The position numbers and the translations under genes were made by a program. From Ursus arctos (lineage: Eukaryota > Chordata > Mammalia > Carnivora > Ursidae): DNA of 64,000 bases. The stretch covers positions 59,218,444 to 59,282,443 of the forward strand of contig NW_026623067.1 of the NCBI RefSeq assembly GCF_023065955.2, in the 5' to 3' direction. The stretch's first letter is position 1, and the number at the start of each line of letters is the position of its first letter. The notes beneath the pieces are model-generated. The model had not been told where the DNA came from, did not search any database, and worked only from the letters and a program-made list of their open reading frames with translations. This document shows, one piece after another, positions 41,101-46,974 of this stretch.

Positions 41101-43158
41101 AAATGGCCCTACCGATAGGCAAGTTTCCTGGTCAGTCTCTCCTAGAGACAGAGAACCGAGGCAAACACCCAGAACTAGCTTTCTCTCTACCCTGTAAGAA
41201 AGTCAGAAGCTAATATAGACACAGGTCACTACAATTCAAGTAACCCATAGGTATTCACTCTTCTTCACCTAATTCTCAGATAATTTTAGAACCACGTAAT
41301 ATTGAGGAAGCCCAACCAGACTACCAGTTTCATCATAACAATTAAGCTCTAAGGGTTTAAATGCAACCTGGTTATACTAAAATGGAGACGTGCTCAATAA
41401 TCTCAACAATTATCAATGTTTATGCGAAACATATTGTGAAATGATCTCAGAAGAAACACTTTTAAATTATAGCGTCTTGTTACCTGCTTAAGCCCTTCTC
41501 TAGAAGGGACAGATGTTTTCACAATATCATCAATAGCCCACCACTGATCAGCAAGGTAAAGTGCTACAGCTAAAACAGAATAAACGATTATTAACATTTA
41601 AGCCTTACAGTATGCAATATTACTATTTGAAAAAGTTTATACAGGTAATCTTAAATATACCCACACCTTATACTATAATGTGGCCCCATTTATACCATTT
41701 TTATTTTATTTCACTCATTGAACATTTAATTACAAGCAAGGGAAAATTATTTTCCGAAATTTAGTTTGAAACAATTTTTAAAATTCCTTCATGTAGCTAC
41801 TTTTTAAAAATTCTAAATGTTTGGAGAAAAATTACTCAATTTATAAAGATTAAGCAAAAAAGAGACCTGTGAGTGAGTCCTCAGGAGCAAAAAGAGCAAG
41901 AATTTTCTCGGTCTGATCACCACCATAAAGAGGTACAAAGCCTACATTTGACAGGCTAATAGGAATCTGAAATGATAAGTGATTAAAGATTAGTGAAGTC
42001 TGTTAAGAAAATACAGGGCAAAACACAATGCTTCTACCAAAATACTAAACTTCCTCTACATTAATGCTAATTATATAACTTAATTTCATAGAAGATATTT
42101 CTAGTCTCAAAAAAGTAAATCAGACTTCCCTTTTGCAGCAATTTTACTTTCTTGGGGAAAAAAATTAAAGTTTATTTCAATAAATATTACTACTGTGCTC
42201 TAGCCACACATCTGAATAAAAACAAGGCATGATATGGTACATAAACTCATTAAAAAACAACTATAGTTTATCATCTGTTATTTAGACAACTTCAGGAGGG
42301 AAAATTCCATTTTATAGTAAAAGACATAAGACAGGTACATTCGTTTTTCCACTGAGATACATATGATACTTTAAGATTTTTCCACCTTCATTAATCTGAC
42401 CATAATTCCCCACTTACAGATATCATAACTCAGATAATTATAAATATTGGTGTGTTAGAAGAATAAATTATAAAATCCTGGTGCTTTAGAAGAAGAGAGT
42501 TTCAAGAAGCCTTTAAACATCATTTGCTAGAAGAAAACTCTAAGGCCTAGAGAGGCTAGAGAACTGGCCTACTACCTAGTTCACAGTGGAATGCTAACGA
42601 TCTTTCCATCACAATATATCACACTTACTAATTAGGAAGTTTGACAGAAAGGGAAGATTTGTGACACAAAAATGTGTATTTAGTGTTTTGCTGATTTTTT
42701 ATTAAAAAATTTCTAAAATCACAAATTCCTAATCTCAAGTAAATTTAATTTAGTTAGCTCAAATACAGTAACCCATCTTAGCAAAGCAACTTATATCTCA
42801 TTTTAAAGGCAAAATACAAATACTAAGCAATGACCTATAGTGTCTTTTTAAAACCTGACCATGCTGCTGTACTAACCAGTCGATATTTATCCATTTCAGT
42901 GAACAGTCTTCTGATGCAAATTTCAAAAGTGATTAACATTTTTAAATGATAAAAAATAAGAAGATACTGATTTCATGTGTAAACCCAACTGAAAAGGTTG
43001 ACAAAAATCACCTTCCCACACCTTACCGTAATATTGAGAAGAGAAAAACGTTCAGGGTTTTCAGGATCCCCACACCTTAGATCTGACATATAATCTTCAG
43101 CAGAATTTTCCAATTCCTCATGACTGCAATTATCCAGCATATCCACGGGGAATGCCAT
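3754..43158 (-). CDS. FAM169A: FAM169A (SLAP75), full coding region in twelve exons
   Basis: The coding sequence is the complement of the join 3754-4302, 5190-5393, 7583-7739, 10959-11109, 11573-11612, 14367-14479, 15002-15130, 21556-21735, 39197-39368, 41484-41569, 41867-41966 and 43027-43158. It totals 2013 bases, 670 residues plus a TGA stop, with every junction GT-AG and in phase. The product matches the soluble lamin-associated protein of 75 kDa as I recall it from human, including length. Residues 1 to about 300 look globular; residues 164-223 carry an N-acetyltransferase-like motif-A region ending in RGKDFG at 190-195. Residues from about 300 on are rich in Glu, Ser and Thr and look disordered. 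Basic clusters at 334-341 (KRPKIGKR) and in the last 22 residues ([10 protein letters not shown], then KKKAKLT) suggest nuclear import. The family is described as nuclear and lamin-associated; its biochemical role is not established. No frameshift or premature stop is seen, so the gene appears intact. Confidence 0.97.
4303..5189 (-). other. FAM169A: FAM169A intron 12
   Basis: This 887-base AT-rich intron has no recognised element. Confidence 0.75.
5190..5393 (-). CDS. FAM169A: FAM169A exon 12, residues 421-488
   Basis: This 204-base exon encodes [20 protein letters not shown] followed by [20 protein letters not shown] and on to TVAQDK. It is acidic and low in hydrophobic residues. The acceptor is GATGTAG|GAA and the donor AAG|GTAAGA, phase 0 at both ends, so the exon could be skipped in frame. 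The region around 5200-5400 also contains an open plus-strand frame, which is only a shadow of this exon. Confidence 0.96.
5394..7582 (-). other. FAM169A: FAM169A intron 11
   Basis: The main landmark is a long TA microsatellite at 7022-7142. The segment 5440-5990 is less AT-rich than its neighbours and has short open frames on the plus strand (for example 5773-5997), but no similarity to a known protein or repeat was recognised. Confidence 0.6.
7022..7142. repeat. (TA)n microsatellite
   Basis: An impure TA region leads into an uninterrupted run of TA dinucleotides of about 50 bases at 7088-7142, inside FAM169A intron 11. It is likely to be length-polymorphic. Confidence 0.95.
7583..7739 (-). 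CDS. FAM169A: FAM169A exon 11, residues 368-420, acidic region
   Basis: This 157-base exon completes a Lys codon and then encodes [20 protein letters not shown] followed by [20 protein letters not shown] and [12 protein letters not shown]. It is strongly acidic and Ser-rich, as expected for the disordered C-terminal half. The acceptor is CTTTCCTAG|ATT and the donor AAG|GTATGA. Confidence 0.95.
8513..8710 (+). mobile_element. CAN-SINE with 17-bp target duplication
   Basis: A full tRNA-derived SINE runs from 'gcgcctgggtggcacagtcg' to ATCTTTAAA and a poly-A tail. The exact direct repeat 'aagaatccaggtgtggg' flanks it at 8496-8512 and 8711-8727. The perfect duplication and low divergence point to a recent insertion. 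Confidence 0.97.
9203..9368 (-). mobile_element. MER5A-like hAT element
   Basis: An AATTAAAATTAAA-rich core is followed by 'cctgaagtgctcaatgggca' and 'agttctctggacaaccctgg', as in the antisense MER5A consensus I remember. It is old and diverged. Confidence 0.6.
9378..9575 (+). mobile_element. hAT-type non-autonomous DNA element
   Basis: The ends 'caggggtcaacaaact' and 'agtttgtggactcctg' match as terminal inverted repeats, and the middle has the familiar 'tgggccatatggtctctg' and 'aaagttttatttaca' blocks. A second copy of the family is at 18098-18303. I do not assign a Repbase name. Confidence 0.65.
10735..10910 (+). mobile_element. CAN-SINE
   Basis: Head 'gggtggctcagttggttaag' and tail AAATAAAATCTTT are flanked by gaaaataagaag at 10723-10734 and 10911-10922. 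It lies 50 bases from the donor of exon 10. Confidence 0.95.
10959..11109 (-). CDS. FAM169A: FAM169A exon 10, residues 318-367, basic cluster
   Basis: This 151-base exon encodes [20 protein letters not shown] followed by [20 protein letters not shown] and [10 protein letters not shown], leaving phase 2. The cluster KRPKIGKR at residues 334-341 is a candidate nuclear localisation signal. The acceptor is TTTTTTCTCAG|GTC and the donor AACAA|GTAAAG. A CAN-SINE lies about 50 bases downstream in intron 10 (10735-10910). Confidence 0.94.
11270..11500 (-). repeat. MIR, antisense
   Basis: It contains 'tttacaggtaaagaaatgag' followed by 'gcattataactcagctctag', resembling the antisense MIR pattern of 'ttacagatgaggaaactgag' and so on. 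It is very diverged. Confidence 0.45.
11573..11612 (-). CDS. FAM169A: FAM169A exon 9, residues 305-317, 40-base small exon
   Basis: This very short exon encodes [13 protein letters not shown] plus the first base of a Gly codon. The acceptor is CTGTTTTAG|ATT and the donor GAAG|GTAAG. It is only recognisable because it bridges the phases of exons 8 and 10 and matches the known family sequence. At 40 bases it is not a multiple of three, so skipping it would break the frame. Confidence 0.93.
11720..12840 (+). repeat. L2-like LINE relic
   Basis: Blocks such as 'ctgctgatgaatccagatct', 'ccaaattgaactcttatctt' and 'ggcctttatcatc' follow the order seen in the common mammalian L2 reverse-transcriptase region as I remember it. 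Heavily decayed; no reading frame. Confidence 0.5.
13060..13185 (+). repeat. L1 3' terminal fragment
   Basis: The segment 'cacaccttaaataggtacaa', 'gtcaattatacctcactaaa' and 'gctaaaaac' matches the typical end of older L1 3' UTRs. Confidence 0.7.
13790..14195 (+). repeat. Old L1 3' fragment
   Basis: It contains 'tgttcactgctgggccac', 'atggaaaatgcttacaatat' and 'tgttaacagttgctatatct' in the order of a mammalian-wide L1 3' end. Confidence 0.65.
14367..14479 (-). CDS. FAM169A: FAM169A exon 8, residues 267-304
   Basis: This 113-base exon encodes (A)[20 protein letters not shown] followed by [17 protein letters not shown]. The acceptor is TATACACAG|CAG. The donor that keeps the frame is ACT|GTAGGT. 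A second GT lies four bases further (GTAG|GTACAC), making a tandem donor; its use would shift the frame. Confidence 0.94.
15002..15130 (-). CDS. FAM169A: FAM169A exon 7, residues 224-266
   Basis: This 129-base exon encodes (A)[20 protein letters not shown] followed by [20 protein letters not shown] and IT. The acceptor is TTTTTCAG|CTT and the donor ACAG|GTAAGA, phase 1 on both sides, so skipping it would keep the frame. It ends the part of the protein that looks globular. Confidence 0.96.
15690..15985 (+). repeat. L1 ORF2 fragment
   Basis: The stretch 'aagttggatcctgacctcac' with 'aaattctagatggattcta' and 'aggaaaacataagataatac' is the C-terminal ORF2 region of L1. No frame remains open. Confidence 0.7.
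15995..16125 (+). mobile_element. MER5A-like hAT element
   Basis: It shows 'agtagccactagccacatgt' and 'ggctactgaatgaatg', then an AATTTAATTTTAATTAAA core and 'gtactggactgcat', the sense MER5A pattern. It lies between L1 pieces, so it may have inserted into one. Confidence 0.65.
16130..16770 (+). repeat. L1 ORF2/3' fragment
   Basis: It holds 'ctactgggtatataccctaa' and 'ttcatcacagggctgttttt', the conserved L1 3' region, in a diverged copy. Confidence 0.7.
17061..17481 (-). mobile_element. Antisense CAN-SINE interrupted by another SINE
   Basis: The poly-T end and (GA)n run begin at 17061, and the element resumes at 17451 with 'cacttaaccgactgagccac' and 'ccaggga'. Imperfect duplications aggaatggaatttt (17047-17060) and aggaaagaaatttt (17482-17495) flank it. 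Confidence 0.9.
17235..17440 (+). mobile_element. CAN-SINE nested in an antisense CAN-SINE
   Basis: The head 'ggtggttgggtggctcagtc' and a poly-A tail are flanked by aagagtcagc at 17225-17234 and 17441-17450. The target is the body of the 17061-17481 SINE, so this copy is younger. Confidence 0.93.
17725..17838 (+). mobile_element. Short CAN-SINE
   Basis: It has the short form 'gcacctggctggcttagtca' ... 'gagattacttaaaaataaag', lacking the pyrimidine-rich middle. It abuts the SINE at 17841. Confidence 0.85.
17841..18049 (+). mobile_element. CAN-SINE
   Basis: Head 'ggggtggctcagtcagttga', CT-rich middle with C-runs, and tail AATAAAATCTTAAA plus poly-A. Confidence 0.92.
18098..18303 (+). mobile_element. 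hAT-type non-autonomous DNA element, second copy
   Basis: It shares 'ggccatatggg', 'gtgttccaatagaattttat' and 'ctgtttgccgacctg' with the 9378-9575 family and is in the same orientation. More diverged at its left end. Confidence 0.65.
18310..18440 (+). repeat. L1 ORF2 fragment
   Basis: The piece 'aagttggacctgtacctcaa' with 'tacaccaggataaattccca' is the L1 segment also seen near 15735 and 25870. Confidence 0.6.
19041..19242 (-). mobile_element. CAN-SINE, antisense
   Basis: It runs from TTTTTTAAAGATTTTATTT to 'gagctacccaggagcgcc', flanked by agaaaagactat (19029-19040) and agaaaagagtat (19243-19254). Confidence 0.93.
19255..19435 (-). mobile_element. CAN-SINE, antisense
   Basis: A second antisense SINE follows almost directly, ending 'ctgagccacccaggcacccc'. 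The pair forms a head-to-tail array. Confidence 0.93.
20013..20094 (-). mobile_element. CAN-SINE, antisense, truncated
   Basis: Only the tail and middle remain, from 'aagatttttcttatat' to 'gagaagcaggctcct'; the tRNA-derived head is missing. A plus-strand SINE lies ten bases further. Confidence 0.75.
20105..20319 (+). mobile_element. CAN-SINE with 10-bp target duplication
   Basis: Head 'gggacacctgggtggctcag'; aagtctaaga at 20095-20104 and 20320-20329 flanks it. Confidence 0.93.
20530..21375 (+). repeat. L1 ORF2 end and 3' UTR
   Basis: It reads 'atggccaaaggatctaaata', 'atgacccagcaattccatcc' and 'ttcacagcagcattatccat', then the 3' end 'tatgtcaactttttaaaaaa'. It is a 5'-truncated copy antisense to the gene with stops throughout. 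Confidence 0.9.
21556..21735 (-). CDS. FAM169A: FAM169A exon 6, residues 164-223, GNAT-like motif A
   Basis: This 180-base exon encodes a Gly completed across the junction, then [20 protein letters not shown], then [20 protein letters not shown] and on to SSLMYT. The pattern of a beta strand (PVLDTMFV), a basic loop ([10 protein letters not shown]) and a helix ([11 protein letters not shown]) resembles GCN5-type N-acetyltransferase motif A, but the usual R/Q-x-x-G-x-G/A reads R-G-K-D-F-G, with Asp193 at the first glycine. The acceptor is ATGACTGCAG|GAA and the donor ACAG|GTAAAT. It lies alone between the 17.5-kb intron 5 and the 6.4-kb intron 6. Confidence 0.96.
23030..23160 (+). repeat. L1 3' terminal fragment
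   Basis: 'ttgtacaccttaaatatgta' and 'ttttactcaataaagctgaa' match the L1 3' terminus. Confidence 0.7.
23699..24244 (+). mobile_element. Tc/mariner-like MITE, split by a SINE
   Basis: The ends 'cagttgacccttgaacaact' and 'gtgttgttcaaggggcaac' are inverted repeats, bounded by TA on both sides. The interior 'tataacttttgactccccc' and 'aacttaactactaacagcct' is a widespread mammalian MITE. A CAN-SINE at 23951-24136 splits it. I do not assign a Repbase name. Confidence 0.75.
23951..24136 (+). mobile_element. CAN-SINE inside a MITE
   Basis: Head 'ggtgcctgggtagctcagtc', tail TAATAAAATCTTTTTAAA. Approximate duplications cattaagaa and cataagaaa flank it. Confidence 0.92.
24655..27475 (+). mobile_element. 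L1, 3' part of ORF2 to the 3' end (2.8 kb)
   Basis: It starts within the reverse transcriptase ('gacaaaatccaacacctttc', 'taatggtgagagactcgatg') and continues through 'gcaaggttgcaagatcaata' and 'agcaatcccacttctgggta' to 'ttataccacaataaagctgg'. It is 5'-truncated, full of stops and frameshifts, and split by a SINE at 25115-25306. Confidence 0.93.
25115..25306 (+). mobile_element. CAN-SINE inside an L1
   Basis: Head 'gtcatctgggtagctcagtc' and tail AAATAAAATCTTT interrupt ORF2 of the L1. Confidence 0.92.
27515..27696 (+). mobile_element. CAN-SINE inside an L1
   Basis: The duplication aaaaatgggcaaag occurs at 27501-27514 and again in 27697-27710. The body is close to the youngest-looking copies in the window. 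Confidence 0.95.
27987..28174 (+). mobile_element. CAN-SINE inside an L1
   Basis: It is flanked by aaaaggccaaacttaa (27971-27986) and aaaaggccaaagttaa (28175-28190), one mismatch. Confidence 0.95.
28784..28984 (+). mobile_element. CAN-SINE
   Basis: It sits at the 3' end of the L1, flanked by tttaaaaagaac copies at 28772-28783 and 28985-28996. Confidence 0.94.
28997..29200 (+). mobile_element. CAN-SINE
   Basis: Head 'gcgcctgggtggctcagtcg' begins directly after the target duplication of the preceding SINE. The tail is A/T-rich and diverged, so this copy looks older. Confidence 0.9.
29280..30230 (+). repeat. L2-like LINE relic, split by a SINE
   Basis: It includes 'gtccaagccaccatcacctc', 'cccttcaatagattttcatt', 'tctgcctcagggcttctgca' and 'aagctccatgaggggagtct' in the order of L2. 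An antisense SINE sits at 29889-30087. Confidence 0.6.
29889..30087 (-). mobile_element. CAN-SINE, antisense, inside L2
   Basis: Poly-T, AAAGATTTTATTTATTTG and the end 'ctgagccacccgggagcccc' are flanked by tgagcctgacc (29874-29884) and tgagcccgacc (30088-30098). Confidence 0.95.
30650..31480. repeat. Unnamed old interspersed repeat
   Basis: Two stretches around the SINE read 'agctgttgtaacaaacca' and 'agttacctattgtagcgcaa', with 'ttctactggtaaaccatgtc' further on, the pattern of a very common mammalian repeat. I cannot assign its class. A piece at 8730-9000 looks like the interior of the same family. Confidence 0.4.
30762..30959 (-). mobile_element. CAN-SINE, antisense, with 14-bp target duplication
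   Basis: It is flanked by gagtggatggcttt at 30748-30761 and 30960-30973, identical. Confidence 0.96.
31925..32062 (+). mobile_element. Short CAN-SINE with (CATA)n tail
   Basis: The body 'ggcacctggctggctacctt' ... 'gtgtagagattacttaatta' is followed by a CATA/CAAA microsatellite. AAATTACACTGACTT repeats occur on both sides (near 31910 and 32063). Confidence 0.92.
32140..33150 (+). repeat. L2-like LINE relic, split by a SINE
   Basis: Blocks 'tttcacctggactactaaaa', 'aagacccttcacaagaggac' and 'ccagcttatccagg' follow the L2 order. Decayed; no frame. Confidence 0.5.
32500..32683 (+). mobile_element. CAN-SINE inside L2, 15-bp target duplication
   Basis: It is flanked by aaaaattatctcact at 32485-32499 and 32684-32698, identical. 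Confidence 0.96.
34390..35110. repeat. Possible old LINE-derived repeat
   Basis: The text 'tctcctgaaacatctattat' with 'cagaccattcctgtaatttt' and 'ttgcttttta' recalls a HAL1 or old L1 segment. Low confidence. Confidence 0.3.
35440..36020. repeat. Mammalian-wide L1 3' remnant
   Basis: 'agaaaagttgcaaaaaatat', 'ccttcatccagcttccctaa', 'aatccaatccaggattctat' and 'tggtgtctgccatgacgctc' appear in the order of a known old L1 3' UTR family. Confidence 0.6.
37541..37733 (+). mobile_element. CAN-SINE with 13-bp target duplication
   Basis: It is flanked by aactcccctggag at 37528-37540 and 37734-37746. The head is slightly shortened (ggcgggtggctcagtc). Confidence 0.96.
38019..38224 (+). mobile_element. 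CAN-SINE with 13-bp target duplication
   Basis: It is flanked by aaacagcaaacca at 38006-38018 and 38225-38237. The middle shows 'agattctctctctctccctc'. Confidence 0.94.
39197..39368 (-). CDS. FAM169A: FAM169A exon 5, residues 107-163
   Basis: This 172-base exon encodes [20 protein letters not shown] through SVKPT and the first base of a Gly codon. The acceptor is TCTTTCCAG|GTG and the donor ACAG|GTGAGT. The block includes the stretch [15 protein letters not shown], conserved in the family as I recall it and compatible with the beta strands that precede motif A in acetyltransferase folds. That structural reading is inference. Confidence 0.96.
39369..41483 (-). other. FAM169A: FAM169A intron 4
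   Basis: No CAN-SINE or L1 is recognised. A 22-base poly-A tract lies at about 40291-40312. The segment 39960-41000 is less AT-rich than its surroundings and may be an old repeat, but I cannot assign it. Confidence 0.6.
40291..40312. repeat. Poly-A tract
   Basis: A 22-base A-run in intron 4 follows no recognised SINE or L1. Confidence 0.9.
41484..41569 (-). CDS. FAM169A: FAM169A exon 4, residues 78-106
   Basis: This 86-base exon encodes [20 protein letters not shown] followed by VPSREGLKQ. The acceptor is TGTTTTAG|CTG and the donor CAG|GTAACA. It enters in phase 1, completing an Ala codon, and leaves in phase 0. It is separated from exon 3 by a short intron of 297 bases. Confidence 0.95.
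41867..41966 (-). CDS. FAM169A: FAM169A exon 3, residues 45-77
   Basis: This 100-base exon encodes [20 protein letters not shown] through FAPEDSLT plus the first base of the next codon. The acceptor is ATTTCAG|ATT and the donor ACAG|GTCTCT, a weaker donor than the others because it lacks the usual A at +3. Phase 0 to 1. Confidence 0.95.
41967..43026 (-). other. FAM169A: FAM169A intron 2
   Basis: This intron is AT-rich with no SINE or L1 recognised. A stretch near 42520-42600 has the flavour of an antisense MIR (taaggcctagagaggctaga) but is too diverged to call. Confidence 0.7.
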
Positions 43159-43161
43159 CCT
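43027..43161 (-). CDS. FAM169A: FAM169A exon 2, start codon and residues 1-44
   Basis: The first coding exon encodes [20 protein letters not shown] and onward to FSLLNIT. The ATG is 43158-43156 and only three bases of 5' UTR (AGG) precede it in this exon, after the acceptor TTGTGTTGTAG. The context AGGATGG has A at -3 and G at +4, a strong initiation context. The donor is ACG|GTAAGG, leaving phase 0. A second AG two bases inside the exon could be used as an alternative acceptor without touching the coding sequence. Confidence 0.97.
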
Positions 43162-43327
43162 CTACAACACAATACGGGGCAAATGTTTCAGCATATGAAA
43201 TGGTATCTTCCTTTACTCAGAGAAAAAACTTTTTAACATTGCACTTTAAGGAAACTTCACTTTTAGTATGCCAAGACAGACAATTTGAGCCTGCTGATTA
43301 AAAATGTACATCAAGAAGAAAACTTTG

Positions 43328-43536
43328 TGGGGCGCCTGGGTGGCTCAGATGGTTGAGTGTCTCCCTTCGCACTGGTGGTGATCCCAGGGTCCTGAGACTG
43401 AGCCCCTCGCTGCGCTCCCTGCTCAGTGAGGAGTCTGCTTCTCCCTCTCCATCTGCCTCTCTCCCTGCTCATGCTCTCTCCTTCTCACTCTGCTTCTCAA
43501 ATAAATAAATAAATAAATAACATCTTCAAAAATAAC
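43328..43536 (+). mobile_element. CAN-SINE
   Basis: Head 'gggcgcctgggtggctcaga', (AAAT)n-rich tail, flanked by aaaactttg at 43319-43327 and 43537-43545. Confidence 0.94.
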
Positions 43537-44612
43537 AAAACTTTGAAACATTCATTTGTATTAAAAACAAGCAATGAAATAGAAAATAATGGGTAATTCC
43601 TTAAATGATAAAAATATACAGGCATAGGATGTACATATTTGCATATAAATACACACAAATATATCCTTCTATACCTTCTATACAACGCATAAGCCACTGT
43701 AAAAGGACAGATACATGGGAATTTCCGGTAACAAAAATGTTCTACAACCCTATAATTTTACTTTAAAAATCACTGGATTGTACAGTTACAATAGGTAACT
43801 ATTATGGTGTGTAAATTACATCTCATATATATATGTGTGTGTTTTTTAAGGCCAGCACCTTAGTGGGGACACACTAAGGACTTTCCCACTATAGCCAAGA
43901 AAATAAGCACTCTACTACTATATAAAATTATATAGATATTTGTCAATGCAATTAGACAAGAGAAAGCAATTAGAGGCTTAACAACTCGGGATGGGTGTAA
44001 GGGTTACAGGAAGACACTATCTCTACTTCAATTTGCAAATAATATATTTAATTGAAAAATACCAAAGAATCAATGGAAAAATTATTCCAAACATTAAGAA
44101 ATTGTAGTTGAATAGCAGGATATAAAATTAAACACATACATCAAGCCTTCATATATACAATAACCACCAGAAGAAAGAATGAATAAAAGTAATGAATGGA
44201 AAAAATGAGTAAAAACAGAAAGATCCCATTTACAATAGCAAAAATTAAAATAGGCTTAAATTTAACAACAATAAACAACAGGAAACCTATATAAGTCAAA
44301 AACATCACTGAAAGAAGCAAAGTGAACAAAGAGGAAGGACAAACCATGTTCCTGGATGGCAGGGAACATGTTCCTGGAAAGGACACTTCAATATCAAAAA
44401 GATACCAGTTCTCCCTAAAATAATCTATTAATTTAATGCAATCCCAATGAAAATACCATTAGGGGTTTTTTTTTCCCTGAAGCAAAACAAGTTAATTATA
44501 AAGTTAATTTCAAAGAATAAGCAAGAATAGCTAGAAAAATCCTCAAAGGGCAGAGCAATGACTGGAGAAAGGTATGAGCCCTGTCAGATACTAAAACATA
44601 TTCTAAAACTTC

Positions 44613-44729
44613 GAGGAACTCATGGCTGGCTCAGTCGGTAGAGCATGTAACTCTTGATCTTGAGGTTGTGAGTTCAAGCCTCACGTTGGCCATAGAGCCT
44701 ACCTAAAAATAAATAAATAATTTTTAAAA
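44613..44729 (+). mobile_element. Short CAN-SINE inside an L1
   Basis: 'ctggctcagtcggtagagca' ... 'cctacctaaaaataaataaa'. It is followed immediately by a second short copy. Confidence 0.88.
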
Positions 44730-44730
44730 G

Positions 44731-44855
44731 GGGGGTGCCTGGCTGGCTTAGTCAGTGGAGCATGCGACTCTTGATCTCAGGGTTGCAAGGTTGATCCCCA
44801 CCTTGGGTGCAGAGATTACTTAAAAATAAAAACTAAAAACAAACAAACAAACAAA
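44731..44855 (+). mobile_element. Short CAN-SINE, tandem to the previous
   Basis: 'ggtgcctggctggcttagtc' ... 'cagagattacttaaaaataa' with a (CAAA)n tail. Confidence 0.9.
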
Positions 44856-45059
44856 AAACCATATTATAAATTTCTATAATTAAAACAATGTGGTAACAGG
44901 CATATGAATAGACAAACCAATGTAATAAGATATAGAAATACACCCTAATACCTATGGAAACAGAGTATAGGATAAGGAGAGTTATCTCATTCAGAAGGGG
45001 GGGAAAAAGACCTTTTCAATAAGGTAGTATTGTTTCATTGGTCTTACAATATGTTTAAA

Positions 45060-45360
45060 TCAGACAATTTTGCCCATCTTTGAAATTCTTATATCTGCAA
45101 TTATATCTGAAATCATACAGCAGGCTCTGTATTGTGTCAACTCTTTTCCCTCAACATTATTTCTGTGAGAAACATCAGCAATGTTGGTTGTATCAGTTAA
45201 TTTGTCCCTTTTTATTGCTATGTAGTATTCCATCATATCCAAATACACTTTATTTACCCATTCTACTACTGATGGGCAGGTGGGCTGCTAGCAGTGTTCG
45301 GGCATGAGTATTTGGTAGATATACGTGCACTCATTTGTGTTAGGTATGTACACACACACT
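45060..45360 (-). repeat. L1 3' UTR fragment, sense to the gene
   Basis: 'attgctatgtagtattccat' and 'atttacccattctactactg' are the reverse complement of the L1 3' region. It is one of the few L1 pieces on the gene's strand. Confidence 0.8.
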
Positions 45361-45748
45361 AACCAGTCTCACTAAAAGTAGAATGGGAAGACACGCCTCC
45401 TCATGCGGTATGTCAAGAACACTAGACCCAAATCTACCCAAACCACCAGACAAATGTGAAATGAAGCCTTAAGTATGCAGCCAGCCAAATTCAGAACTCA
45501 GTTTCTACAATAAATACACAGCATGGAGCTCTACAAAAGAGTGGACACTAATGTAAATTAAAAGAAACTTAAGAGACATATCGGATGCATTGTGGAGAGG
45601 ATCCTGATTTGTGTACTCCTCAAAATGTTCACAAGAAAAAGTTAAATAAAAACTTGCAATCTACGTCAAATACTGAGTTACTAGTTCTTAAAGAAATATA
45701 CATAAAGCAATATAGATTACTTTGTTTTAAAAAGGTCCCTATTTTGGG

Positions 45749-45968
45749 ACGCCTGGGTGGCTCAGTTGGTTAAGCATCTGCCCTCAGCTCAGGTCATGAT
45801 CCCAGGGGCCTGGGATCGAGTTCTGCATTGGGCTCTCTGCTCAGTGGGGAGCCTGCTTCTCCCTCTGCCTGCCGCTCTCCCTGCTTGTGTGCACTCTTGC
45901 GCGCTCGCTCTCTCTGATAGATAGATTGATAGATGAATAAATAATAAAATCTTTAAAATAAAATAAAA
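45749..45968 (+). mobile_element. CAN-SINE at a reused target site
   Basis: The head 'gcctgggtggctcagttggt' follows target copy 1 (gtccctattttggg, 45735-45748); a (GATA)-like run precedes the tail. Target copy 2 is at 45969-45984. Confidence 0.93.
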
Positions 45969-45984
45969 GTTCCCTATTTTGGGG

Positions 45985-46121
45985 ATGCCTGGGTGGCTCA
46001 GCCAGTTAAGTATCTGACTCGATTTCATCTCGGATCTTGATCTTAGGGTCGTGAGTTCAAGACCCACACTGGGCTCTGCTTGGGCTTGGAGCCTGGTTAA
46101 AAAGAAAGAAATAAAATAAAA
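45985..46121 (+). mobile_element. Short CAN-SINE at the same target site
   Basis: 'atgcctgggtggctcagcca' ... 'ggagcctggttaaaaagaaa', lying between target copies 2 (gttccctatttt, 45969) and 3 (gttccctattt, 46122-46132). Confidence 0.92.
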
Positions 46122-46164
46122 GTTCCCTATTTAGTATTTACCCAAAATAAAAACTACTGAGCCA

Positions 46165-46367
46165 GGGGCGCCTGGGTAGCGCAGGCGTTAAGCATCTGCC
46201 TTCAGCTCAGGGCATGATCCCGGCGTACCGGGATCAAGTCCCGCATCGGGCTCCTCCGCTAGGAGCCTGCTACTTCCTCTCCCACTCCGCTGCTGTGTTC
46301 CCTCTCTCACTGGCTGTCTGTCACATAAATAAATAAAATCTTTAAAAAAAAAAAAAAAAAGAAAGAA
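46165..46367 (+). mobile_element. CAN-SINE with 16-bp target duplication
   Basis: It is flanked by aaaaactactgagcca at 46149-46164 and 46368-46383, identical. A close match to the young-looking subfamily. Confidence 0.97.
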
Positions 46368-46796
46368 AAAAACTACTGAGCCAAACTGCTATATTTGTCA
46401 ATAACCTTTTCAGTTTGATAAAGTAAAATTTAAAAAGGGAAAGAAAGGCAGAAGAAAATCAACTAGGAAAAGTTACTTTTCTCTGAAGTGACCTTCAAAT
46501 CCATTTTATCACAGCAAAAGTATTAGTAGACAAGGAATTGAATACCTAATGGAAATAGGATATAAACACGTAACAGAACATACACAGTAACAGTTATATA
46601 TAAATACATTTTTCTGAATTTTAAAGATTTGATGATAATAAGAACTTTTTTTTTTTTAACCATCATCTGAAATCTTGGTCCTAAGGACTTTAAAACTTGG
46701 TGTACATATGATTGGGAATCTAATTTTATTTAAATAATGCTGTATATACATTTTTAAAAATCAAACTGATTTTTAGTTTTTAAAATCAAACCTAGA

Positions 46797-46974
46797 GGGA
46801 CACCTGGATTGCTCAGTCGGTTGGGTATCTGACTTCAGCTCAGGTCATGATCTCAGGGGCCTGGGATCAGGTCCCACATTGGGCTCCACACTCAGTGGGG
46901 AGTCTGCTTCTCTCTCTCCCTTCACCCCTCCCCTTGCTTATATGCGCTCTCTCAAAAAAAATTAAAAAATAATT
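46797..46974 (+). mobile_element. CAN-SINE
   Basis: It is flanked by aaaatcaaacctaga (46782-46796) and aaaataaaacctaga (46975-46989). Confidence 0.94.

Larger units (their letters stand above)
43950..45010 (+). mobile_element. L1 ORF2 fragment split by two short SINEs
   Basis: Left part: 'gttacaggaagacactatct', 'aaaacagaaagatcccattt' and 'aatgcaatcccaatgaaaat'. Right part from 44856: 'ataattaaaacaatgtggta' and 'agacaaaccaatgtaataag'. The two parts are consecutive in L1. Confidence 0.85.

Noticed and set aside
42520..42600. MIR-like stretch in intron 2
   Set aside because: Only about 25 bases resemble MIR; too little to support a call.
45300..45360. CACACACA and direct-repeat stretches as possible CRISPR-like arrays
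   Set aside because: They are simple repeats in mammalian L1 and intron DNA; no regular repeat-spacer pattern exists anywhere in the window.
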